DNA of 64,000 nt from an uncultured Candidatus Melainabacteria bacterium (lineage in GTDB: Bacteria; Cyanobacteriota; Vampirovibrionia; Gastranaerophilales; Gastranaerophilaceae). This document shows positions 56,863-64,000 of this stretch, one piece after another. The stretch lies in assembly GCA_949927415.1 (NCBI GenBank), contig CATLFB010000005.1, positions 104,708-168,707 of the forward strand, given 5' to 3'. Every line of letters starts with the position of its first letter. Position 1 is the stretch's first letter. The notes beneath the pieces were generated by a model that had not been told where the DNA came from, did no database searches, and saw only the letters and a program-made list of their open reading frames with translations. Made by a program: the position numbers and the translations under genes.

Positions 56863-56987
56863 ACATTCAGAAAAATTTGTCCTGATTAATTAGTATTTTG
56901 TGTAATTTTATACTGATTTCGATGTGGTTTAATATTAAGTGGCAAAAAAAATTGCCTTAAAGTCAGATTACAATACAGGATAAAATT

Positions 56988-57572
56988 ATGATAAGAAAAA
57001 TTTTGAATGTTATATCGCTTGCGTTTTTAATCTCTCTTACGTGTGCTTATGCATCGAGTGCTGACGAGATAAAATTTGACAATCAGGACTTTGTCTTAAT
57101 GGCAACAGCGCAGTCGTTGAATCTTCCAAACGCGATGAATGAATATTTTCCGAAAGGTGAAAATCATGAGCACTGGACAAAAATGATAGGCGTTTACCAT
57201 CTTCCGGACGAAAAGGATCCGATAAAATTTGCCGAAGATATTGACAGGGACATTGAAGCGTCTGAAACTTGTGTGCTTTTGAAGTTTGTCAAGAACAAAA
57301 AAGTTGATCAGGCTGTAATAAGTTATCTTGAAAATGGGCAAGAGGAAGGCAAAAACTTTTTCACCTACAACGTATATAAATACGAGAAAAATCCTATTGG
57401 CGGAATAACGCAGTTCAAATATTCCGTAAAATATTTTTTCAAAAACAACGATGAAATCGTAAGCATCGCAAACACAGTTCGAGATGAAAACGACAAATAC
57501 ATGACAATGCTAATCTCCTCTCCCATCCCCCCAATCGTCGAAAAAGCACTACGCCCGGTGCTACGCACGTAG
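56988..57572 (+). CDS. Secreted protein of unknown function with repeat-derived end
   Basis: A 194-residue protein with a signal peptide (ILNVISLAFLISLTCAYASS). The mature part has VYHLPDEKDPIKFAEDI, ETCVLLKFVKNKKVDQAVIS and FTYNVYKYEKNPIGG. The last residues ALRPVLRT and the stop are read from a copy of the interspersed repeat (GGTGCTACGCACGTAG), as in the TPM gene at 50381. The original C-terminus may have been lost or extended. Confidence 0.65.
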   Translation: MIRKILNVISLAFLISLTCAYASSADEIKFDNQDFVLMATAQSLNLPNAMNEYFPKGENHEHWTKMIGVYHLPDEKDPIKFAEDIDRDIEASETCVLLKFVKNKKVDQAVISYLENGQEEGKNFFTYNVYKYEKNPIGGITQFKYSVKYFFKNNDEIVSIANTVRDENDKYMTMLISSPIPPIVEKALRPVLRT

Positions 57573-58030
57573 GTGGATTTTGCGTAGAGTGCAGCGAAGC
57601 CAGAGCGCGTTCAGCGCGGAGGCGAAGCGGAACTCGAAGGAGCGCCGAAAAAGTGAACGGCAATTTTGCGAAAAGCAAAATAGAGTGAACGGCTTGAAGG
57701 CGTGAAGCAATAATCCATAGTATTGGGTCTGAATTAGATGAAGGGCGCTTTTGGAAGGATTAGGCGCCGGACGTTCAGAATTAGGACAAAGGCGCTCGGA
57801 ACGGGCAACGTCTCTTGACGAAACCTACAATCTCCCACGAAAATCGTCACAAAATCCCTCTCCTGGTAGAGGAGAGGGTGGAATTTCAACTTGAGCCCGC
57901 TTGTTGCGGTGCGAAAGTTAGGTGCTACGCACGTAGACATATCGGAACTGTCATACAGAAGCCGCTTTTGCAAGAATTAGGCACGGAAGTGCAGAATTAG
58001 GTCTGGAACGCTTGGAACAACCGCCGTCTT
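57557..58030 (+). repeat. Composite interspersed repeat
   Basis: About 470 bases, without a credible gene, between a secreted-protein gene and mutL. It begins GGTGCTACGCACGTAG at the upstream gene's end, holds a GC-rich block (GCGAAGC/GGAGCGCC words), a unit with two GAATTAGG-like words, the CCCTCTCC/GGAGAGGG hairpin module (57855-57921), and another GGTGCTACGCACGTAGACAT with its body. The pieces match the 138-bp array and module at 51073-51835. Confidence 0.85.
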
Positions 58031-58064
58031 CAGGCGACATTCAAAAATCCCAATGCAACTCAAC

Positions 58065-59843
58065 TTACGCTTGTCTCTGGAAAAATGATGCTATCTGTTT
58101 GTGCGGCAAAATCTTTGAAATCGGCCTTCCATGCGGACAGGTGTATGGCATTTTTGTTGTACGCCATCTTTTAATAATCTCTTCCATCTGCCAGGTCGAA
58201 AGCTTTTGACCCGCTTTCACCGACGCTTTACATGATGTTGTTATAAGAATTTTTTCTTCCAATCCGTCAATGTCGCCTTCGATGTTTTCCAAAATATCAG
58301 CCAAAATCTCTTTTGGATTAACTTTCGCTATCATCTGCGGAACTTTTCTGAAAATAAGTTCCGTGTCTTTCAAAAATTCTATTCCATATCCGAACCGTTC
58401 AAATTTATCAAGATTTTCTTTGATAAGTTCAGCCTCAGCACTTGATACAGTCAAAACATCAGATACAAACAAAAGCTGTGATACTACGTCTTTTTCAGCC
58501 ATAAGCTTTTCGTAAATATATCGCTCCTCTGCAATGTGCTGATCGACAATTTCAAGCCCGTCTTCCTTTTCAATAAGGATATATGTGTTTTTGTACTGGC
58601 CGATTATTACATCCTGCGGCTCGGGCGCCTTTTCGGGTTCTGATATAAGAGTTTTTTGCTCGACTTCCTCTTCCCGGGAAAACGGCAGACTGCTGCTGAT
58701 TTTCTCCATCATTTCATCAGAAACATACATTGCATCATCACTTTTGTCGAAATAAATTTCATCGTTTTGTGCTTGCGGAAAAGCTAAAACCCCTGCAGGG
58801 ATTTGGAATGACGCGGGTTCGGAACTTTCCGGAATTTCCTCAAGCGGCTTTTCCACGTAATTCGAAAGCCCGCCTTGAATTGCCGAATAAATAAAGTTGA
58901 AAACCATATTCGTGTTTTTGTAGCGCACTTCTTTTTTTGTCGGGTGAACGTTTACATCCACATCTGCAGGCGGAATTTCAAGGTTCAAAACAACAAAAGG
59001 ATATTTGCCGCTTGCGATTAAATTTTTGTATGCCTGATCAATTGATTTTTGGAATACCGGACATTTGACAGCGCGCTTGTTGATGTACATGTAATAATTC
59101 TTTTTGCTGGAGCGCGTAAAATCCGGCGTGCTGACAAAACCCGAAATCTGCATTCCCGCAATTCTGTCTGTCTTTAAAACTTCTTTTAAATTGTCCGTAA
59201 CATCTCCGTTAAAGATGTCTTTAATCGTGCGTTTCAAATCTCCAAGTCCGTTTGTTTTCAAAACGGATTTCCCGTCTCTTTTGAGTTCAAACGCTACATC
59301 AGGATGCGCAAGCGCTATGGACTGGGCAAGTTCCTGAATGTATGAGAATTCTGTCGCGCCGCTTTTTAAGAATTTCAGCCTTGCCGGAAGGTTGTAAAAC
59401 AAATCCCTTATGTCCATAATCGTTCCGACAGCACAGCCGGTTTCGACCTGATGAACCTCCGAGTTTTCGCATTTGACCTTTGTTCCGGTTTCAAATTCCG
59501 CCGTGCGGGTTGTACAGGTCAGTCTTGAAATAGAAATTATACTTGCAAGCGCCTCTCCGCGAAACCCAAGTGTGTGAATTCCAAACAAATCATCGTCATT
59601 TTGAATTTTGCTTGTCGCATGTTTTGTGAATGCTAAAAGGATGTCGTCAGGATGGATTCCGCAGCCGTTGTCGGCAATACGAATGTTGCGGCAGTCGTTT
59701 GTAATTTCGATGCTGATTTTTTTTGCGCCGGCGTCAACCGAGTTTTCAACAAGTTCTTTCACGACAGACGCCGGCCGCTCGATTACTTCGCCTGCCGCAA
59801 TCTGGTTTATTAAATGTTTCGATAGCTGTTGAATTCTCGCCAT
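58065..59843 (-). CDS. mutL: DNA mismatch repair protein MutL
   Basis: A 592-residue GHKL ATPase. N-terminal motifs: VKELVENSVDAGAKKI, IADNGCGI, TLGFRGEALASI. The C-terminal endonuclease domain has DQHIAEERYIYE (the DQHxxxExxxxE metal site with Ile in place of Ala), SCKASVKAG and CPHGRP, so it should nick DNA itself, as in bacteria without MutH. It starts one base after the permease-like gene upstream. Confidence 0.97.
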   Translation of the reverse strand: MARIQQLSKHLINQIAAGEVIERPASVVKELVENSVDAGAKKISIEITNDCRNIRIADNGCGIHPDDILLAFTKHATSKIQNDDDLFGIHTLGFRGEALASIISISRLTCTTRTAEFETGTKVKCENSEVHQVETGCAVGTIMDIRDLFYNLPARLKFLKSGATEFSYIQELAQSIALAHPDVAFELKRDGKSVLKTNGLGDLKRTIKDIFNGDVTDNLKEVLKTDRIAGMQISGFVSTPDFTRSSKKNYYMYINKRAVKCPVFQKSIDQAYKNLIASGKYPFVVLNLEIPPADVDVNVHPTKKEVRYKNTNMVFNFIYSAIQGGLSNYVEKPLEEIPESSEPASFQIPAGVLAFPQAQNDEIYFDKSDDAMYVSDEMMEKISSSLPFSREEEVEQKTLISEPEKAPEPQDVIIGQYKNTYILIEKEDGLEIVDQHIAEERYIYEKLMAEKDVVSQLLFVSDVLTVSSAEAELIKENLDKFERFGYGIEFLKDTELIFRKVPQMIAKVNPKEILADILENIEGDIDGLEEKILITTSCKASVKAGQKLSTWQMEEIIKRWRTTKMPYTCPHGRPISKILPHKQIASFFQRQA

Positions 59844-59844
59844 A

Positions 59845-60867
59845 TCAGCCTCCTATGAAATGAGAGAAAAAGAAATGTTTAACATGATCAAATTGCGTGA
59901 GTGCTACAACCACTACAATTGATACTATTAAACCTAATGTGACCTTATAAAGGTCTTTTATAATATGTTTATACATTTTTTTCGGAGATTCAAATCGCAA
60001 TCTTTGATAAAGCGCGATTTCACGACCGGCCAGCAAGCCTATAAACACCCATGTCGTTGACATCGGTACATTGTTTAAATTTATAAAATAAAGCAGCAAA
60101 AATGCATAAATTATGTCGATAATAGTTGCCGAACGCGGATCCTGAACGTTTGTTTTCATTTTAACAATTTTCTGGATATCGCCTCCGCGCTGGTAGGTCA
60201 AAATTCCGAGGAAAATCGTAAAGCTTATCAGAACAAAAAGCAATACAGGAAAAGACGCTTTTCTCGGCAGATAAACGAACAGTTTTGCCGAATCCTGCAC
60301 AAGCCACTGCGACCAGATGAACGCTGTTGAAAACCATTTTGCGACCATCCACCATTTGGAAATCTTTGTATCTCCCGAACGTTTTTGCGTGTAGTAAAAA
60401 TATCTCTCCAGAGGGCGGCCGATTATGTTGTAAATGATTATTGCCGCAACAAAAGCGATTACATAACCCAGAACGGATTTTGTGAGCATCATCCAGATGA
60501 CAGAAACATCGCTTACCGAAAACACACTCAAAACAAGAAATGTTGTTGCAACCGGAATCCCCCACCTTGTAAGAATTATGAGAATAATCGGCGGCAAAAG
60601 ATATAAAAACGAAAAGTTTTCAGTAACCGGAATTCTTGTCAAAAGTCCGAATGACATATCGCCGTCGTTAACAATCCAGCCTGTGACAATTGTTATCACA
60701 AGAACAAGTACGGAAAATCCCCACAAATAGTAAAACGGTGTTTTTTTGTTGGCGCTTAAGAAGGTTCCCAAGGTTTGAATAATATCGTTTGATACGCAGG
60801 CATACATTGAAAGTAAAAATCCGGCTATCATATAAAAATTATTAAGTGTCATATAGTCTGAGAACAT
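59845..60867 (-). CDS. PiT-like (phosphate permease family) membrane protein
   Basis: A 340-residue protein with about nine membrane helices. Two short words at similar places, ACVSNDIIQTLGTFLSANK near the N-terminus and NLNNVPMSTTWVFIGLLAG near residue 275, recall the two inverted signature repeats of PiT/PHO4 phosphate transporters (NDxxNxxGT and PVSTTxxxxGxxxG). It is shorter and diverged, so substrate is uncertain. It precedes mutL by one base and is probably co-transcribed. Confidence 0.6.
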   Translation of the reverse strand: MFSDYMTLNNFYMIAGFLLSMYACVSNDIIQTLGTFLSANKKTPFYYLWGFSVLVLVITIVTGWIVNDGDMSFGLLTRIPVTENFSFLYLLPPIILIILTRWGIPVATTFLVLSVFSVSDVSVIWMMLTKSVLGYVIAFVAAIIIYNIIGRPLERYFYYTQKRSGDTKISKWWMVAKWFSTAFIWSQWLVQDSAKLFVYLPRKASFPVLLFVLISFTIFLGILTYQRGGDIQKIVKMKTNVQDPRSATIIDIIYAFLLLYFINLNNVPMSTTWVFIGLLAGREIALYQRLRFESPKKMYKHIIKDLYKVTLGLIVSIVVVVALTQFDHVKHFFFSHFIGG

Positions 60868-60943
60868 CTCTCCTCCATACTTTTCAGGGTTGAATATTCC
60901 TATTCAATTTCAACATACAACAAAAACAAATTCATCTAAACAA

Positions 60944-60973
60944 TTGATTACAAATTTGAAACATTTCTATAAA
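60944..60973 (+). promoter_or_regulatory. Promoter of the methyltransferase gene
   Basis: TTGATT (60944-60949), an 18-base spacer and TATAAA (60968-60973) precede the ribosome site AGGGGAG and the TTG at 61010. It shows that translation from an upstream in-frame TTG at 60890 is unlikely. Confidence 0.6.
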
Positions 60974-61009
60974 ATACCACTATACAATTTTGTAAGGGGA
61001 GAAAAAGAC

Positions 61010-61882
61010 TTGAAGAGAGTGAAAACAAATACAAAGCTAAAACCTTTAAAGAAGGCGGATTTGCAGGTTGTAAACCCTGTCAAAACGACCAAATACAGTG
61101 ACATTGATTTGAACAACTGGAAAAATTACGACCATGTCAAAACCGACACGCTGTGGGAATTTCCGACCCGCTTGAGAGAAGGCGGACATTCAAATGAATA
61201 TCACGGAAACTACATTCCCCAAATCGCCCAGCAGCTTTACGAAAGATTTACCAAAAAAGGTGATGTTGTCCTTGATTTGTTTTTCGGCTCAGGCACATCC
61301 GGAATTGAAGCCCTCAATATGGGCCGCCGTTGCATCGGTGTAGAACTGAAAGATGAACTTGCGGAAAAAGTTTCTGAAAAATTCACTCCAAAGCAACTCG
61401 TTACTGATGTGAGAATTATCTGCGGAGATTCAGCGTCTGTCGAAGTCAGAGATAAAATTCAGGCAGGGCTTGATATCTTGGGCGAAGAAAAAGCGCAGTT
61501 TCTCGTCCTTCACCCGCCCTATGATGATATTATCAAGTTCTCCGACAAAAAAGAAGATTTATCAAATTGCGATTCAACAGATGAATTCTACGATTTGTTT
61601 GAAAAAGTTGCCCAAAACGGTTATGACAAACTTGAAAAAGGCCGCTTTGCCGCTCTGATTATCGGCGACAGCTACAAAAATTCCGAAGTTCAGCCGCTCG
61701 GTTTTGAATGCATGGCCCGAATGATGAAGCTCGGATTCCGCCTGAAAGGAATTATTGTAAAAGATATTCAGGGTAATGAACGCGCAAAAGGTAAAACCGC
61801 AAATCTCTGGCGCTATCGCGCGCTTGCCGGCGGATTTTTTATCTTTAAACATGAATATGTAATGATTTTTCAGAAAAAATAA
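61010..61882 (+). CDS. DNA methyltransferase (N6/N4-type) with HPPY motif
   Basis: About 290 residues. Target-recognition-like start (TDTLWEFPTRLREGG), then motif I VLDLFFGSGTSGIEALNMG and CIGVEL, and motif IV as LHPPYDDI where most enzymes have Asp, Asn or Ser before PPY. The start TTG at 61010 has AGGGGAG eight bases upstream and a promoter before it; the longer frame lacks both. No restriction enzyme gene lies beside it. It may be an orphan regulator or a nucleic-acid methylase of other target, for example RNA. Confidence 0.75.
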   Translation: MKRVKTNTKLKPLKKADLQVVNPVKTTKYSDIDLNNWKNYDHVKTDTLWEFPTRLREGGHSNEYHGNYIPQIAQQLYERFTKKGDVVLDLFFGSGTSGIEALNMGRRCIGVELKDELAEKVSEKFTPKQLVTDVRIICGDSASVEVRDKIQAGLDILGEEKAQFLVLHPPYDDIIKFSDKKEDLSNCDSTDEFYDLFEKVAQNGYDKLEKGRFAALIIGDSYKNSEVQPLGFECMARMMKLGFRLKGIIVKDIQGNERAKGKTANLWRYRALAGGFFIFKHEYVMIFQKK

Positions 61883-62256
61883 TCATAAATATTCAAATCT
61901 ACATTATTTAAAGGATAAAAATTATAATAAAATGTTTTATCCTGAAAATGGAAATATCGCACAATGACAACTTCTAAAAGGTTTGATTTTTGATTAAAAA
62001 ATCGGCAGGGCATGCCAAAAAGCATGCCGCAGGTCATGGTTTTTGAATATTGTTACGTAATGTAACTAATATTTAAGAAATATTAAAATGGCTGAAATCA
62101 TGTCACTGTCATGGTTTCGGAGAAGTTGAAGACGGGGAGGTATTCCAAAAAACAAAATAGTTGTCCGCTATAATAGTATAGAGTACAATTAATTGTATAT
62201 TAAACGGTTGTTGAATTTTAAGGATTTAATAATCGCGAATTTCTTGTAAGGGTAAG
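61883..62256. other. Intergenic region with hairpins before yggS
   Basis: About 370 bases with no gene. It holds a possible terminator-like AGGATAAAA/TTTTATCCT pair (about 61911-61945), a strong GGCATGCC/GCATGCC hairpin at about 62008-62028, a GTTACGTAATGTAAC palindrome, and a TATAAT at about 62170 likely to drive yggS-sepF. Confidence 0.5.
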
Positions 62257-62925
62257 ATGATTATGCAATTCACAGTAAAAGAGAATCTTTCGCGTATACA
62301 AGAAGAAATTGCACCTTATAGACCAAATATTATTGCAGTTACAAAGTATTTTGACCGTGACGCAATCGAAGCAGCTTATCAGGCGGGGCTTAGAAACTTT
62401 GGCGAATCCAGAGTGACGGAAGCCGTTTTGAAAATCTCCGGATTGCCGCAAGACGTCAAGGAAAATTCAACTTTTCACTTTATCGGCCATCTTCAATCGA
62501 ACAAGGTGAAAAAGGCCGTTGAACACTTTGATGTCATCCAATCTGTAGACTCTCTGAAATTGGCATCATTGATTTCAGAGGCCTCAAAAACAATCGGCAA
62601 AGTCCAAAAAGTACTGATTCAGCTGAATATCGCAAACGAAATCCAAAAGTTCGGGTTTTCAAAAGAAGAACTTTTTGAGGTTTTTCCGGAATTGCTGAAG
62701 CTTGACGGGATTGAAATTGCGGGTTTAATGAGTATGGCGCCTCTCGGGGCTTGTGAAAATACTTTGCGTGAACTCTTTACGGATGTTGCGCTCACAAAAG
62801 CGCAGCTGGAAGAGAAATTCAACTGCAAAATGAATGAATTATCTATGGGTATGAGTCAGGATTATCAGATTGCTGCTCAATGCGGGGCAACAATGCTAAG
62901 AATCGGAAGAAAATTGTTCAGTTAA
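62257..62925 (+). CDS. yggS: PLP homeostasis protein (YggS/PROSC family)
   Basis: A 222-residue PLP-binding TIM-barrel protein. PLP Lys in NIIAVTKYFD near residue 31, FGESRVTEA near 48, FHFIGHLQSNKVKK near 75, LSMGMSQDY near 195, and the closing RIGRKLF match YggS. It keeps pyridoxal phosphate and amino-acid pools in balance; it lacks known catalysis. It is followed by sepF 30 bases later, the order known from cyanobacteria and Gram-positives. Confidence 0.95.
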   Translation: MIMQFTVKENLSRIQEEIAPYRPNIIAVTKYFDRDAIEAAYQAGLRNFGESRVTEAVLKISGLPQDVKENSTFHFIGHLQSNKVKKAVEHFDVIQSVDSLKLASLISEASKTIGKVQKVLIQLNIANEIQKFGFSKEELFEVFPELLKLDGIEIAGLMSMAPLGACENTLRELFTDVALTKAQLEEKFNCKMNELSMGMSQDYQIAAQCGATMLRIGRKLFS

Positions 62926-62955
62926 GTTAAATAAATAATAAACGGAGGAAAAGCG

Positions 62956-63462
62956 GTGGCGATTGTTACAGACAAAATTAAATCAGTAGTTGACTTTTTG
63001 GTAAAAGGTTTTGAACCCAGAGAAACTATTTTTGATGATATGGTAGAAGATGATATGGAATGCGGATACGAAGTACAGGATAATTTGGCTATTGATCCTG
63101 CGTATTCATACCAGCCTAAAGTTGAAAAAACTCAGGATATCAAAGTCGTCAGCCATCCAAACTTCAGAGGCTATGAAGTCAGAGTTATGGAACCCCGCTC
63201 ATTTGATGACGCCGCTCAAATCGTTCAGCACTTAAAAGACAGACAAACAATCGTTCTTAATCTTCACCTTCTTGACAAAGAACAATCTCAAAGAACTATT
63301 GACTTTGTTTGCGGTGCCGCTCATGCATTGAATGGCAAACCTCAAAAAGTCGGCGATTTGGTATTCGTCTTCACTCCGAGTAACGTAACTTTGTCTGTAG
63401 ACGTTAATCAGAACCAAAATAAATTTAATGACTCATTGTGGAGAGCACCTCTCCAACAATAA
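62956..63462 (+). CDS. sepF: Cell division protein SepF
   Basis: A 168-residue protein with an N-terminal amphipathic membrane-targeting stretch, a linker, and the SepF domain with VRVMEPRSFDDAAQIVQHL, TIVLNLHLLDKEQSQRTIDF and VGDLVFVFTPSNV. SepF anchors FtsZ to the membrane and is used in cyanobacteria and Gram-positives in place of ZipA/FtsA. Start is GTG at 62956 with GGAGG upstream. It lies directly after yggS. Confidence 0.95.
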   Translation: MAIVTDKIKSVVDFLVKGFEPRETIFDDMVEDDMECGYEVQDNLAIDPAYSYQPKVEKTQDIKVVSHPNFRGYEVRVMEPRSFDDAAQIVQHLKDRQTIVLNLHLLDKEQSQRTIDFVCGAAHALNGKPQKVGDLVFVFTPSNVTLSVDVNQNQNKFNDSLWRAPLQQ

Positions 63463-63500
63463 GGTCTGTTCGTAATTTAAAATGAGAAGAGGATAGTTAT

Positions 63501-63528
63501 AAGACGGCGTTATGCCGTCTTTTTTTAT
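63501..63528 (+). terminator. Terminator after sepF
   Basis: A stem AAGACGGC/GCCGTCTT with a short loop and eight Ts. Confidence 0.9.
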
Positions 63529-63729
63529 TTTATTCGTATGCAAATTTCTTCCCGCCCCCTTGCGCTTGGCTTCAAAACGAGTTATAATAAAAATATGATA
63601 CATTGGGCATAAAATAAATAAGTAACAAACTTCAGAAATAAGGTGTTTCAAACCAGTTTGTCAAATATGAAACATCCCAGTTCAACAAAAACGTATTGAG
63701 TAATAAAAAATGACAAGGAGCACGGAAGC

Positions 63730-64000
63730 ATGAAATACAGACATAGCTTGAAATTACAGGGGGGGGGGCGCCCGCAAAACCAGCTCCTTAAAGGCTTTCA
63801 GGGTGTAATATCCCATGTAGCTGAAATATTCAAACACGAAAGCGCCCTAACGATCGGAGAATTTTTAATCTCTTTAGCGGTAATCGGTGCGTTAGCCGTA
63901 ATATTGATTCCAATCTACAAAACGGCAAAACCGGATACAATAGACGCGAAACACAAAAAAGCGACGTACACCGTAGAACGAATAGTAAACGAACTATCGA
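63730..64000 (+). CDS. Prepilin-like protein (partial, in frame through a G10 tract)
   Basis: An ATG at 63730 with AAGGAG upstream opens a frame that runs to the window end. The product starts MKYRHSLKLQ then three glycines, and about 46 residues later has ALTIGEFLISLAVIGALAV followed by ILIPIY, a pilin-like N-terminal helix with the Glu at the expected place. Ten Gs (63759-63768) begin at codon 10 (CAG), exactly as in the prepilin at 11391. Here the count keeps the frame open (phase-on). The rest of the gene lies outside the window. Confidence 0.8.
   Translation, partial: MKYRHSLKLQGGGRPQNQLLKGFQGVISHVAEIFKHESALTIGEFLISLAVIGALAVILIPIYKTAKPDTIDAKHKKATYTVERIVNELS
63759..63768 (+). repeat. G10 homopolymer in prepilin-like leader
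   Basis: Ten Gs starting in the third base of CAG codon 10. Its position and the LQ-Gly leader are shared with the gene at 11391. A change of one or two bases would end the frame early. Confidence 0.88.

Noticed and set aside
60890..61009. Longer start for the methyltransferase
   Set aside because: A promoter lies inside this stretch and only the TTG at 61010 has a ribosome site.

Overview
The window looks like a chromosome segment of a gut, non-photosynthetic relative of cyanobacteria (Melainabacteria / Vampirovibrionia, most likely Gastranaerophilales). The evidence is the AT-rich, Gram-negative gene content (MlaA, several TonB-C-like proteins), a prepilin carrying the AFTLAEVLITLGIIG signature typical of this group, SepF cell division, a flagellar export cluster, and large lineage-specific membrane proteins. 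The placement is inference; there is no rRNA here to confirm it.

Positions 1-11028 are the right part of an integrated element. It ends in a large serine recombinase whose last codons lie inside tRNA-Arg(TCT). It carries a tyrosine recombinase, a second serine recombinase, a small HTH-like protein with a divergent control region, an orphan adenine methyltransferase, and a compact same-strand operon (970-7011): vWA protein, PP2C phosphatase, TPR protein, membrane-anchored Ser/Thr kinase, secreted TonB-C-like protein and membrane-anchored HNH nuclease. The first, second and fourth genes match the TerY-P type phospho-signalling triad. The whole six-gene layout is the best candidate for an undescribed defence or stress system.

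Positions 11076-36389 are mostly core: a prepilin with a G12 tract, hom and thrC, hemW, a flagellar block (fliM/N-like, fliO, fliP, fliQ, fliR), a TonB-like protein, two corrinoid iron-sulfur protein subunits (AcsC/AcsD-like), ftsH, two lineage-specific membrane proteins (one internally duplicated), plsY, a vWA/FHA/TonB-C-like envelope cluster, and an MlaA-hydrolase fusion.

Positions 36390-47250 are accessory and AT-rich: a protein with a polymorphic-toxin-like layout, twin small membrane proteins, a YjbR protein, a LuxR-type response regulator, a seven-repeat HTH protein with a C11 tract, and a patch of paralogous membrane proteins (one broken by a stop codon) flanked by a 110-bp inverted-repeat element.

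Positions 47350-64000 return to core genes: tRNA-Gln, alaS, a TPM protein and lemA split by a 138-bp tandem repeat array, a CDF transporter, a MerR regulator, a divergent dxs, mutL, a PiT-like permease, a DNA methyltransferase, yggS, sepF, and at the right edge a second prepilin-like gene with a G10 tract at the same codon as the first. Recurrent themes are homopolymeric G/C tracts at gene starts, three families of short non-coding repeats, and many periplasmic TonB-C-like proteins without visible ExbB/ExbD.
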